The notes under the pieces are model-generated. The model saw only the letters and a program-made list of their open reading frames with translations, was not told where the DNA came from and searched no databases. Of a stretch of 64,000 bases of DNA, positions 34,943 through 46,339 are shown in pieces. Both the position numbers and the translations under genes were made by a program. Each line of letters opens with the position of its first letter. Position 1 is the stretch's first letter. Location: positions 145,069,511-145,133,510 of the forward strand of contig OY821518.1 in assembly GCA_963682025.1 (NCBI GenBank), read 5' to 3'. This DNA comes from Cordilura impudica (taxonomy: Eukaryota; Arthropoda; Insecta; Diptera; Scathophagidae).

Positions 34943-37247
34943 CAGGATAGCCAACTTTTTATTTTTTTTTTAAACCTACAAATCTAAAAAAATATTCCAT
35001 TTTCCCCTACATTTTCCAAAAAAAGAAGAAAATCCCCTACTTTTATACCCACGTCTTTAACAACTAAAATTAAAAAAAAAAAAACTTTTTAAAAAGAAAA
35101 CAAAATATATTCACTTTTTTTATACATTGAATGTTAAATAACACTTAAAATAATAAGAAAAATATATTAAGGAACATATCACATATTAAAGAAATCACTT
35201 GTAGAGATTGTTGGTGCACATTTTTTCAAAGTGTGCCAGATTTAATTTGAATTTGGCGCAGTCTATATCTTGGCTTTGCGTATACGATCTTATTATGCAA
35301 ATTTAAAATTATATGACTTAGTTTATTTCCTTTTTTAGTTCTAACGTCTGTGATTATAGAGAAAATTCTCTCAGAATCTGCGTTTGCGTGAGGCAGTGAA
35401 AATAATATTTTTACTAATTTTGAAAAATTTGACACTATTAGTTCATAATTAAAATTTCGCATTTTAATTATTTTAGACCATAGCTGAACTATATCAAAGT
35501 TTTTTAACTTCTTTCAATTTCAAGTTCTTTAAAGATATTTGGTGTTTGCAGTGGAAGTCTATTTTGAATTTCTTTTAAAGCCGTTAAGTAAAATTGATTT
35601 ACGTTATGTTCTGGCAAAGCCTTTAAAAACTCTTCACATTCGTTGCCGACAAACACTTCTTTAATTTGCAGCAAAATATGTGGAGAGCGAACTAAACAAT
35701 TCGTTTTTAGTTCAGTTTTTTTAATGCAATTTTTGCTCAATTTTAAAAATATTTCAATTGATTCCGAATGAAGTACGTAGATCAAGGGTTTTTTCTTAGA
35801 ACAAAACATTTAATGAATTAAAAAAAAATCAAAACATAGTTTAAAAACAATAAATATGCTTTGTTGCATTCGTTGGTCAATTCATTGTAAATTAACACTG
35901 CTGATTTTAATTTATCTCTTGTGGAAGAAAATTTAAAATAATCAAGAAGTACTTGGCGATTGGATAGAATGCGTTCAACACATTTTTGATGCGATAGCCA
36001 TCTAGTTATTGCAGTTTTCAAGATCTTTCTCTTCTGCTCATTAAGCATGACCTGAAATTCTTCTAATTCTGCACATCTTTCTTTTGGAGCTCTTGGTAAT
36101 GCAAGGCAGGCTTTATTGGCAATAATTACTGCAGAATGCCAGATGCATTTTACTGTTATTGCTTCTGGGCTGTCTTCCAACAAACGGGAGGAAAAGGCGT
36201 TGTGTTGACCCACCATAACGGAATGGAATAATTTATAATACATTTATTGAAAGATTTATAGAGAGCTTCTGTACCACAGTCAGATCCAACGGGTAATAGA
36301 TCCAAAATTTTCACAATTACCTGTTCCTGCTCATCCTCATAAAATCGCACTAGTACACACATAGTTTTGTTGGATCCAGTGTCGGTACTGTCATCAACAA
36401 ACACAGAAAATTTTGTATGTTGTAACTTTTCAACCAATTTCGATTTTTGTTCTTCAGCCAATACGTTCTGAATAATTTTGGTACATTCTGTTCTACCTAA
36501 TTTACTTTTATTAATAATATTTGAATCAGGTACTATTTCTTTCAAAAGTGGTACATAACATACAATGCCACATTATGCTCAGCAAAAAATGCACTAAGTC
36601 GAATTTCAAAATTTTCAACAGGATCTCCAACTGTTGCGTAACAAAATAATTGTTAACGGCTTTTGATGTGTTCACTGCTACAACATTAGATTGGTGTTAT
36701 TTTGTTGCAGCATGTTTCTTTAGCTCTGATTTTCCACAGTTCATTATTCTTCCACAGGCTTTTCATTTACATTTCAACTTCTTTTCCTCTAACCAGCTTT
36801 GACAGAACTTTTGCTTTCGATATTTTTTTGCTGGACATTGCTTTCATCAAAAGAACTACTTGCCTCAAGCATTGTTCTACATTTATTTTATTTTAGCTTA
36901 CTTAAATTGTTGCTCAATTTACCAACGAATTTGTTTTTGATTTCCAAAGAATTTCTTTGTATAAATTTAAAAAGAAAAACCTCGACAACTACTTTCTCAT
37001 ATTGCCATATTTACCAAATTCAAAAATATAATATGTTGTACCAGATGAATTATTGAAGACATTTAAGTGTTTTCAATTAAAATATAGTGATTTCTTTGCA
37101 AAAACGCTAAATATAAACAATGGCAATCGTGACTAAAAGAACCTACATTTTGATCGAAGAGCCAAATCTGTTCCTTTTCCCCTACGCTACCATTTTTGAC
37201 GATGAAAACCCTATTTGTAGGGATTTTTCCCTACTCTTGGCAACCTA
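34943..37247 (-). mobile_element. hAT element with 8-bp target duplication
   Basis: Flanked by GGCTCGAT at 34935-34942 and 37248-37255. Ends are CAGGATAGCCAA and, inverted, TAGGTTGCCAA, both fitting the C/TAGGGTTGCCAA-like ends of hAT elements. Subterminal TTTTCCCCTAC motifs occur near both ends. Total 2305 bp with a transposase relic on the minus strand. Confidence 0.9.
35226..36838 (-). pseudogene. hAT transposase relic with BED zinc finger
   Basis: ATG at 36838-36836. N-terminal BED-type finger: KFCQSWLEEKKLKCKWKAC, then GRIMNCGKSELKKHAATK. Catalytic region: KIIQNVLAEEQKSKL, FSVFVDDSTDTGSNKTM, then TAITRWLSHQKCVERI. C-terminal dimerisation block: LVKILFSLPHANADSERIFS and VRTKKGNKLS. The order matches ZBED/SCAND3-like hAT transposases, and about 530 codons would be near full length. 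Broken by frameshifts (a seven-A run just after the start codon, near 36160 and near 35500) and stops (for example after HAATK). Confidence 0.88.
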
Positions 37248-37732
37248 GGCTCGATACACTTTTTCCATCGATATTCAATAGCTTCGGTACCCTGTTTGTA
37301 ATAAGAAATATCTAGCTCCTTAAAAAAGCCATCGACATCAGATTGCACTCCTTCATTGTTGGCAAATCTTCTACTGTCGGGCCATTTTTTCAAGTTTGGG
37401 AATAGAAAATAATCCGAGGGAGTCAAATCTAACGAAGAAGGTGCGTGATGAAGCTATCTAATCTATAATTCCGGGATTTTTGCCGCCCATAATAGTGTAT
37501 ATGTCAAATGGTGAACTGGTTGATTTTCCCTTTTGAAGATAATCAAATTATCCCACGCGCATCTCAAAAACAGGGGGGCAAATCGTTGCATTCGATATCG
37601 AGTAAAATCAGTCGAAATTCCATATTTTGGTTTATTATTTAAAGAAGATGGACAATCGTCAGACCTCGTTTCACTTTTACTATTAACTATGGACCATAAC
37701 TCGTTAGCTGTGACAAAGTAAAATTACTCTTA

Positions 37733-38263
37733 GGGCCATTATTACAACTTGCCAATAGCTAAAGTTAGGATTTTATCAGGCAGATTATTAGTTTTTCGTT
37801 ATTACAACTATACTTTAAGCTAAAAATGACCGATAAGCTAAAGGGAAGATATTGTTGCCTTTAGCTTTTAACGTGAGGTTTATGTCTTTAATATTGCCAC
37901 ATTTTCTGACCTATGAAGACGAAATTCACATTAATTTAGTTTTGGAAATAAATTTATTTATAGATACTTAAATATATGCTTGTATATTTTTAAAAAGTTT
38001 TATTACACATTTACAACAATTATGCAACTTATAATAAAGGTTTTGGTTTTTATTCTATTGTTTTTATTGTTTATTTGCGAACAACTAAAGGAACGTTGCC
38101 ACTATGTATTTTGATAAATCAATTCATTTGGTCAAAAATATTAATTTTATTTTAATGGGAAGTTGTAATAACGAAAAGAAGTTAAATGTAACTTTATTGT
38201 TCACTTTAGATAAAGTTACCTTTAACTAACATTTACTTTAAAGGCAAGTTGTAATAATGGCCC
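37733..38263. mobile_element. Harbinger-like MITE, 531 bp, TTA duplication
   Basis: GGGCCATTATTACAACTTGCC at the left is repeated inverted at the right end, flanked by TTA at 37730-37732 and 38264-38266. Internal GTTATTACAACT/AGTTGTAATAAC blocks add a second inverted pair. A 3-bp TTA duplication and GGG-type ends suit PIF/Harbinger. No coding capacity. Inserted in the mariner transposase relic. Confidence 0.88.
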
Positions 38264-38762
38264 TTAGTATTTTTATTTTGGAAAATAAAAAAATAATTTC
38301 GATTCCGAATGCAACGATTTGACCTCAGAAATCATAAGCTTGCCTACAGATGGAGCTGCCTTCTCTTTTTTTGGAAACAACTTTCCCATTTCAGTCCACT
38401 GTTTTGACTGCTTTGTTCCGTGGTTACGAATCGACGTAAAAACACGGCTTTATTGCGGAGAAACATCGTCCAATCCATCCTGCAGACAGCTTTATTATCT
38501 CAAAATTTTTCGGTTAACGTGCGCTATGATGATGATGATCCAATACCATTTTGTGCATTTTCTTAACCGTTTGAGGCGTGGCTACCTCAAGTGGTCAAGT
38601 TCTATGGTGCTCGCCTTGTCGTCTCGTACGGCCTCTTTTAAACTCTTCCGGACAATATTTTATACTCGTTAACGAAGGAGCAGACTCCCATAGATTAAAA
38701 TCTGACGTGAGACCTTTCAGATCAAAGTAATGTATTACATAACGGTGACCAATTTTTTCCAT

Positions 38763-39131
38763 CTTTACAAATTCACTAAGTTCGTTTAATTTCGATGGCT
38801 CAAAAAAAAAAAATTAACTAAACAACATGGCGCCGTGAGTGGTTGACACTTTTCACCAAAGTAGTTTTTTCAAACAATTGCCGCCATCTCTACGTCGAGT
38901 ACATTTGTACTCGTACTCTATAAATAAATAACAATCATACGCACTGAATATATTATGTTATTCAAATAATTGATTAAAAAAGAGGGGGAATATGACAAAG
39001 TCCCACTTGTCTTGCTGAGCTATTTGCTAAAGAGTGAAATGAAATATCATAAATAGTTCTTGGGTTATAATATAAAAACTAAGCAACCAAACATCAAGAA
39101 AAAAAATCATGTGAGTCCGATCACAGGGAAG
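38763..39131. other. Flank of mariner relic
   Basis: Should contain the mariner 5' terminal repeat, but no inverted partner was found near 34800. The motif GAGTACATTTGTACTC near 38899 is a small palindrome. Confidence 0.4.
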
Positions 39132-39477
39132 ATGTGTAAACATCTAGTAATTTAAGATTTTTTATGTCATTTTTTAAAATCAAACAGAAAGCGTCATCTA
39201 TGTATCACTTATAGCAAAAACTGTTACAGCTAATTCAACAACCCTTTGCTGTAAACGTTAAAAATGTCCCAATATAAACGTATATAAGTGATACATAGAT
39301 GACGCTTTTTAAAAAAGCGGCATAAAAAACAATGTTATATCATAACTTTTTCACCAATACAATCAGAAGTCACACAGCGTTATCTGCTTCAGCTCACACC
39401 GATATGAGTTATGCTGTTTTTGTGATTGTATTGTGAAATAGAAATTTACCCCCCTGCGCGTATAGATGTTTACACAT
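39132..39477. mobile_element. MITE with concentric inverted repeats, 346 bp
   Basis: Perfect 15-bp ends ATGTGTAAACATCTA at 39132-39146 and inverted at 39463-39477. Inside, GCGTCATCTATGTATCACTT (39191 on) pairs with its exact complement (to 39305), and CAATACAATCA near 39356 pairs with TGATTGTATTG near 39423. Several independent stems make it strongly fold-prone. Target duplication unclear. Confidence 0.75.
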
Positions 39478-40442
39478 AAAAAAAAATAGAAAAGTTCATA
39501 ATCGGAGAACGTTATACCCTTCAGAGGGTTTACAGACCTAGTATTTTTCTCCTGAATAATTTTCCACGGAATAGCTGTTACACTCTGTTATTATTTATAA
39601 AATGAGCACATTAGCTTTTTAATAGCGCATTCAAGCTTTTTTTAAATAAGTGAGGTTTTCATAAGATGCTTTTTGAATTTTTTCAGATTTTTTCAATGCC
39701 ATGAGATCTGAGACCTTCTAAATATTGCAGCGAATATATTAAGTAATTTCAAAGTATTTGTACATTTATTTGGTACATTCAGATGCTTTAAGATATTTTG
39801 GATAAAAAATGTATACGCAAATACTTTATATAATAGAAAAATTCAGACTTCATATCCGGATTCTCGGCGCCAAAAATCTTTAGAAAATGTTCTGCAATTT
39901 TATTAAATTTTATGGACCTGTGTAGTTATTATATAAAGCTTTTTTTCTGTCGTTGAGTGTATGAGTACGAACTAACTAACTAACACATCGAAAGTTTTTA
40001 ATTTCATTTTATTTATGTTTTAATTAATCCCAACTAATTTTATGCATTGGTAATTTTAAATAACAAATTGTCATCTATGGTATTTATTTTTAATTTTTTT
40101 TTTTTGTGTGGAAAATTTGACATTGTATTTTGTAAATAGAACTCGTTTGGTCTTTATTTTGTAGCATAGAAAATATAATAAAATTATTGCTTGCAAAATA
40201 GAAAATAAATTTATTGGTAATATTATTTGCTATTGAATGTGTCCATACGATTGTATTATTTCAAAACAACCATATTTACTCATTAATAGATAAATATAAT
40301 TAAAAAGCAGCCTAAGAGTATTCAACATAGTAACGCTAATAAACACAAAAACCCATCAAAAACAACTTACATACATACATTCATATACACTCACTTCAAA
40401 GCTATTTAGCATTTAAGTTGTGTTATTATTGAAATCCATATA
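39478..40442. other. AT-rich DNA, nothing recognised
   Basis: Non-coding up to the TA that flanks the next Tc1-like element. Confidence 0.5.
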
Positions 40443-40513
40443 CACTTGTGGACATACACTTTTGTTACTCATGCAATATATTTTTCTGATTGAAAAAATA
40501 ATGGTACGTTATA

Positions 40514-41268
40514 TCTGTGGTTTTCTAGAATAACCGCGTATGTCATAAAATCAAAATGTTCAGGGGAGCCAAAAAACGTTATATTTGAAATTATGGGCTC
40601 GATATAAAGTTTTTAGAAAATTTTACTTAACAGTCCTGCAGATACGGGCAATAAATACTTTATATAAAATTTTGAGTCAAAAATCTTCAGAGGAATAGAT
40701 CCTAGAGAAGGACGAAAAAAACAATATGTAAATTACACTTAAAGTGTGTGCAAATAAAACAACTTATGTCGACAAACGTCGTTTTCTTTGAAAAAGAAAA
40801 CTTCCACCATGTAGACATAAGTTGTTGTTGCTTGAAAAATGGATTTTTTTGTTCGTCAACAAAAAGTTAACGGGACTTTGGATGAGAACATAACAACGTA
40901 TCAAGAATAATAGTGACAAAAAATAACAGAAATAAACACACAAGTTGTTATAAGCGGTTATACACTGAAAAGTAATACAAAATTATTTTGCATTTTTTTC
41001 ATTAATAACAACGTATGTCGCTATGTGTCGTTTTCTGAGAAAATAATTTGTCAGCGATCAAACGCAGGTTGACATACGTCGTTAGTGCTGCAAATTAATT
41101 TAATAAACATTTAAGTTACGTCGTTATTTAAAGAAAAATCTCAGAAATGGTCAACATTTAAAAAAAAAAATGAACACATGTAAAGAGCGTTAAAAATTAA
41201 TATATTTGGCAGCATTAACTCAAAACTGACAAAAATGGACACACGTGGTTATTCCAGAAAACCACAGA
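40514..41268. mobile_element. MITE of Tc1/mariner type, 755 bp
   Basis: Ends TCTGTGGTTTTCTAGAATAA and the inverse CTGGAATAACC.. form ~35-bp inverted repeats (outer mismatches few) flanked by TA. Interior contains CAACTTATGTCGAC and GTCGTTTTCT motifs in both orientations. No coding frame. Confidence 0.8.
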
Positions 41269-41479
41269 TATGATTCTTTGAATATATAAAAAAATAGCAT
41301 TTAATGTTTAGTTTTGTAAACAATCAGTCATTTCTTAATGCATCGCCGAAATTAAGTGGACAAATAATTACGTCATTTTAATTGTCGAATGTAAATATTT
41401 GTATTAGGAAAACTTTATGGTAACCAAAGAGGTTTTATTGATCTTTTAGCACCTTTTGCTGTAGTTCCATTTCACGTTG

Positions 41480-42330
41480 GTAAATTATGGGTAAAAATAA
41501 AAGCTCAACTCCCGCTTAAAGGGAGGTCTTTGGAATTGCTTGCAAAATGTGGGTTCAATTGCTGATATGGTGAAAATTTTATCATTATCGCGGGAAATAT
41601 TGTCAATGCTATAAAACGTTATAAAAAATGTATGACTTTTGTTAATTTATAAAGCCACGAAAAAAACGAAACAACACAAGCGAAAGATAGGCTTATAGCC
41701 AGGATGAGTAAAATTGACCCATTCCTCACATCAGCTTAGATTAAAATATCGGCAATGACCGTAAGAAGGCGTCTGACTGAAAATAGTCTTCACGGCCGAA
41801 AAGCAAGAAAAAAACCGAATGTGACAAAGAAAAATATTCAGCAGCGCTTGCGGTTTGCAACAACCCACCTCCAAATTTGTTGAAATTAATAGTGTGTAAT
41901 GATGAATCGAAGTTAAATGTTTTCGAAACAAGGGCACATCTTATGTGCGACGACCAGTCAACAAATGTTTGGACGTAAAGCATACAAAATAAACCGTAAA
42001 GCACGAAGGGTCGTCAGTAATGGTGTGGGGATGTTTTACCACGTCCGGGGTGGGTCCCTTAGTTAAAATCGATGGGAAAATGACTGCGGAAATGTACAGA
42101 GATATCCTGCAGAATAATGTAGGCAATGTTAGTGCTGATGATTAACCAATAACATTGATATTTAAGCAGGATAATAACATGAAGAATACATCTCGGTTCG
42201 TTAAGACTTGGTTTGACGAAGACAAAATAAAAGTTCTTTATTGGCCAGCTCAAAGTGCCGATTTTTAACCCCATAGAAAATCTATAAGAAGAAAACCTAC
42301 AAATAAAAGTGCAATCAACAGTGTTACGAT
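41480..42330 (+). pseudogene. Tc1-family transposase relic
   Basis: Legible pieces: LHGRKARKKPNVTKKNIQQR, then NDESKLNVFETRAHLM (first catalytic Asp codon 41901-41903). These are followed by SVMVWGCFTTSGVGPLVKID, MTAEMYRDILQNNV, IFKQDNNMKNTSRFVKTWF (second Asp 42170-42172), YWPAQSAD and PIEN (Glu 42276-42278). All three acidic residues survive but lie in different frames because of several frameshifts and stops. Resembles the Tc1/Bari group of DD34E transposases. The N-terminal HTH is not readable. Confidence 0.83.
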
Positions 42331-42560
42331 TTAGTAAGTAATCCTCCAAAAAGGGTATCCAACAATTTAGTAAAGGTTCAAAATAGCTTGAATAAAAAAT
42401 AAAACAATTTTAACAAATTTTAAAAATTTTTTTTCAGATGACTTAATTATATGTCCACACAAAATATATGACTTACATTTGATTTGTACAAGAAAAACTA
42501 TATAAAATGAATAACTCTTAAAGTTTTTGTAATTAATTGACTGTTAGATATTTAAACTAA

Positions 42561-42935
42561 TGTCGTTTTCTTTTCTGACAAGAAGTGTCGCATTTTATTT
42601 GCACTTTTTTCGAAACGTGTATTTTTTTGAATATATTCTGGATTAAGAGCAACCTTATCTTATATATCGATCGAAGTGCTGTTTTCATAAAATGCAAAAA
42701 AAATTGATTAAATATTATCCTCTTTGAAGTGAAAATATTCCAAAAAGGAAACAAAAGGGAAATATTCTCACACTATGACATGAAAGAAGTCAATGGCTGC
42801 AATTTATTGCAATTTGAGACCTTTCGATTGATGTATAAGATAAGGTTGCTTTCAATTCCGAATATATAAAAAATACCCCTTTCGAAAAAAGGTGCAAATA
42901 AAATGTGACATTTTTTGTCAGAAAAGAAAACGGTA
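42561..42935. mobile_element. MITE, TAA target duplication, copy 2
   Basis: TGTCGTTTTCTTTTCTGAC at the left, inverted at the right, flanked by TAA at 42558-42560 and 42936-42938. Homologous along most of its length to copy 1 at 11569-11964, including GCAACCTTATCTTATA and the CACACT/CTATGACATGAAAG region. Confidence 0.85.
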
Positions 42936-43381
42936 TAAATAAATAGAAGTGATTTTTGCGCAAATTCTTTTTAAAACTTATGTTAAAAAAGTCAAGTATT
43001 TCTGTGTAAATGACTTAATTGTATGTCCACAAGTGTATGTTCGTACATGTATGTATTAGTTATATGAACGCAAATATTTGTTGATGAATTATGCAATGTA
43101 TCTATTTGTTTATAATTAAAAAGTGGGCTCAAATCTACAATATTCAATAGGAAGTTAATAAATTTAAATGAATATATCCGATTTGATAATGTTTATGATA
43201 CTCGTAAAACATGAAAAAAAATCTATAGTTTTATAAATGTATTAAGAGGAAGCAGTTTATGATTTTGATATATATAAATTGATATTCATAGTGCGTTTGG
43301 GATATTTTTAATTTAATATCTATTTAGTATATATATATGCGTGTGCTGCTTCTGTCACAAAGTGACGGATTTTCATGTTTT

Positions 43382-44199
43382 TTATACCCTATACCACTAT
43401 GTGGTTTGTGCTGCTGTTTGTAACTACCAAAAATATTTGACCTAGACCCATCTTTTATTATACCGATCGACTCACAATCACTTTATGAGTCGATTTAGCG
43501 AAGTCCGTCTGTCAGTCTGTCCGTCTGTCCTTCTGTCCGTCTGTCCGTCTGTGTGTCCATGTAAACTTTGTAATCAAACTACAGGTCGCAAATATGAATA
43601 TATGTTGACGAAATTTGGTATGTAAGCTTTCATCAACCATAGGATGAAAGCTGTTGGGATTGGTGAAATTCGGTCCATGTTGAGACCTAGTCCCCATATA
43701 AATGACCTCTATGAAATCGACATAAATTGCCATAAGATCCAAGTTATCATATAGGTCTCAGCCAAATTGGGTTTGTATATGTTTATTCTATACACTAATC
43801 AGTAGTCAAAAAATAGTCCCTATAAGACAATTCTTAGTCATAGGCCCCATATAGAGTTTCTTCCCGATCTTCACTTAAATCTATCAAAAAACAAAAATAT
43901 TGCACATATTTTTCTCAAATTTTGTTCGTATATATTTTTATAAAATATGAGTGACTTTACCAAATATGGTCAGGATCGGTCTATTTTTCGACCTATAATA
44001 CTGGAGTCTCCATATAAATATAGCACCCGATATGAACTTTTTCATATCTGCAGACAAAAAAAAAATAATAACGATGCCACTAAAATGTGGTTTATGCTTA
44101 TTTTCTATATCGAATTAGTTGAACCGAAGAGATAGAGCCTCTAAACTACGATATAGGGTATCATATAGTCGGTCTAGACCGACTATAATTTCTTTCTTG
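43382..44199 (+). mobile_element. HINE copy G, complete (818 bp)
   Basis: TTATACCCTATACCACTATG to CTTG|T with the intact 20-bp palindrome. Diverged from copies A, F, J and K by scattered substitutions and a small insertion (CTATAATACTGGAGTC region), so an older insertion. Confidence 0.92.
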
Positions 44200-44638
44200 T
44201 TTTTAATTAAAGCTTATTTCGAATTGCAAATGGTTAGAAATTGTTAGAGACATAAATAAAAAAATCTGAATTCTTATGTAACTTTAACACTTATTTTGAA
44301 TTTGCCATTTGGGTAAATTTTCTTAACTTTAATTTAATTGATTTCAGGCCTATAAAAACTTTAGCATTTTCTGCTAAATATAAAAGACTATCTTCCAAAT
44401 CATTAAATTGATTGTAAAATTTTCAAATAATTTCGAGCAATTATTTGAATATGATTCAAAGGTGAGAGCATAATTTACTTACTTTACTGTAGATTATGGC
44501 TTACAGTTTCTAAGCGAATTATATTAAAAATTCAAGCATCGTGATTTATCATTGAATATCAAAGATAGTAATTGCAGACCCAACTTTGTTTCTAGATCAA
44601 ATACGAAATTTGTAATTTATTTATTATTTGTTTTTCAG
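44200..44638. other. AT-rich DNA upstream of a candidate exon
   Basis: Contains GATTTCAG|GCC (44347) and CAAAG|GTGAGAG (44461) splice-like sites, but the stretch between them has stops in all frames I tried, so no exon is claimed. Confidence 0.35.
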
Positions 44639-44863
44639 AAGACCAAACGAAGGAGCATATACAAACGATTTCTCTTATTTAAGCTTACACTTTTGTCCTG
44701 CGAAGTAGCACGTTTGTTTATATTCGATAAAAATAATGGTGCTCGCCATAAAAAAATCATGTCCACCATTTACAAGAATATAATACTGCTTCTATACCTA
44801 AATATTGAAAAGTATATTTATAAAGCACCAGCTCGAAAAGAGTTTAATAAAACATCCTTTTGA
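44639..44863 (+). CDS. Possible terminal exon of unknown gene
   Basis: A strong 3' splice-site context (pyrimidine tract then TTTTTCAG) precedes 74 codons and a TGA, in phase 0. The peptide begins KTKRRSIYKRFLLFKLTLLS, is rich in Lys/Arg, and ends EFNKTSF. I do not recognise it, no matching upstream exon was found and no clear polyadenylation signal follows. It may be a chance frame. Confidence 0.2.
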   Translation, partial: KTKRRSIYKRFLLFKLTLLSCEVARLFIFDKNNGARHKKIMSTIYKNIILLLYLNIEKYIYKAPARKEFNKTSF

Positions 44864-45310
44864 TATATTAGTTAAAGATAACATTGTATTACAGTCAGTA
44901 CATTAATTGCTTGGTAATCTGTAAAAAATTAAGAGTTGTTATGTTGACATAAACAAAGGAAAAAGGCCGATTTGAAGAAACAATTATAATTCTCTAGAAA
45001 TAGAACTCTGATCGAAAAAAATATTTATTTTTTATATTTCAGTCCATTGCACTTACAGTATTAATTTTAAAACAGTGTTTACATCACACGGTTTTACAAA
45101 ATACAAAAACTTTAATATAATTTTAAAATGACTTATTGTAAGTTATAGACCAGAATTTTCAGAATTATAAATACAGTTTTAAAGTCCTAGTTTTTAATTT
45201 ATTTATTTACTTATGCGATTACCTAGCACAACAAGACAAAAATTTTATAGATAGTGTTAGTGAGTAATGAGAACATAAATCATATATAACAATAACATAT
45301 CATCACCTAA

Positions 45311-46250
45311 AATGCAAAACAACGTAACATCAAAAAAATCATATTCGCGTTTTTGATTGATTATGTTGCAGTTAATACATGCAATACATGTTTCTACAAA
45401 ATTTTAGAAATCTAAGTTCATAAATGTCGATTTTATTAACAAAATTCAAAACAACGCAACACCAAGTGCAATAATTTCATAAACCAAAACAACGTATCGT
45501 CACTTTTGTATGAGAAATAAAAGCACAATATTCGAATTTTTCTAAGAATATTTTTTCATTTAGCGTTATAATACGAAAATATTGTTTTCGAAGATTTTAA
45601 AAAATATGACAAAAGTGTGAACACTGTTAAAAACTAACACTGTTATAAAGTGATAACAACAAAAATAAGTTCAAATGAAAATGAAAATAATTCTATACCT
45701 ACGAATAAAAAGGGGCGAAAATATAAAAATTCGTATGAATGGTATACAATATCAGGGTTTATCAAAGGGATAGATTTGTGAGAGAATGTCAAGAGAAATG
45801 AAGTATGGATGCAGTTCAAAATATAGCGATAAAAGTTCAACTCGTCATTTTTCGCATTTTTCCCAAGACGTACACAAAAAAACATTTCTTCCTTTCTGGT
45901 AGATGTCACAGGAACAAAATCTTGTTGAATGTTCAAAGAAGAAGCGAATTTATGGCATGATTACATCTTTATTTCTTAATAAAGTCCCAAAATAGTTTTA
46001 TTTGAAAACCATTTTATAGTTATTATGTTTGTTTTAACAATGATAAAATATTCTAACTGATGATCGTTGTTTTGATTCAGAAAATACAAATTCAAAATAA
46101 CGTAACACACATACCTTGAAAAATGCTTAACAACAACAATTTTTTTTCAGAAATATATTTCTTAGTTAAAAAATCTTAAATACTTTTAATTTTAATACGT
46201 TTTTTGCATCCCTTGTAAAGTACCAAAAAGTGATGTTACGTTATTCCGTA
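45311..46250. repeat. Region with a recurring CAAAACAACGTAACATCA motif
   Basis: AACGTAACATCA occurs near 45321 and inverted near 46231 (TGATGTTACGTT), with worn copies near 45450, 45487 and 46100. It could be a ~0.94-kb DNA transposon with subterminal repeats. Ends and target duplication are not resolved. Confidence 0.4.
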
Positions 46251-46339
46251 TTTTATACAAATTAAATTTATATGTAACAAATGTATAAAGAATTAAAAAA
46301 AAAACAAACGAAATTAGTTGATAAATTGAATTTAATAAA

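Larger units (their letters stand above)
34895..38762 (-). pseudogene. mariner-family transposase relic, interrupted by hAT and MITE
   Basis: Starts at an ATG (38762-38760) with MEKIGHRYVIHYFDLKGLTS, then SIKYCPEEFKRGRT, TPQTVKKMHKMVLD and WIGRCFSAIKPC. It continues through the MITE (37733-38263). The C-terminal part reads MTPSDYFLFPNLKKWPD, RRFANNEGVQSDVDGFFKEL and YYKQGTEAIEYRWKKCIEP. These are typical mariner motifs (SPSYSTVKYWVAEFKRGR, TPSDYFLFP.LK, FKEL...YY..G....E.RWKKC). The hAT element (34943-37247) sits within the IEP codons near the C-terminus; on the far side IEPDGAHF continues. Several stops are present. Without the insertions the coding part is about 1.0 kb, normal for mariner. 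Terminal repeats not identified. Confidence 0.85.
40443..43035 (+). mobile_element. Second Tc1-like element, with two nested MITEs
   Basis: TA|CACTTGTGGACATACAC at the left and GTATGTCCACAAGTG|TA at the right are inverted ends. The transposase relic is on the plus strand (about 41480-42330). It contains the MITEs at 40514-41268 and 42561-42935. Subtracting them leaves about 1.46 kb. A TGACTTAATTATATGTCCAC block near 42440 repeats the right end, so IR/DR-like subterminal repeats may also exist here. Confidence 0.82.
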
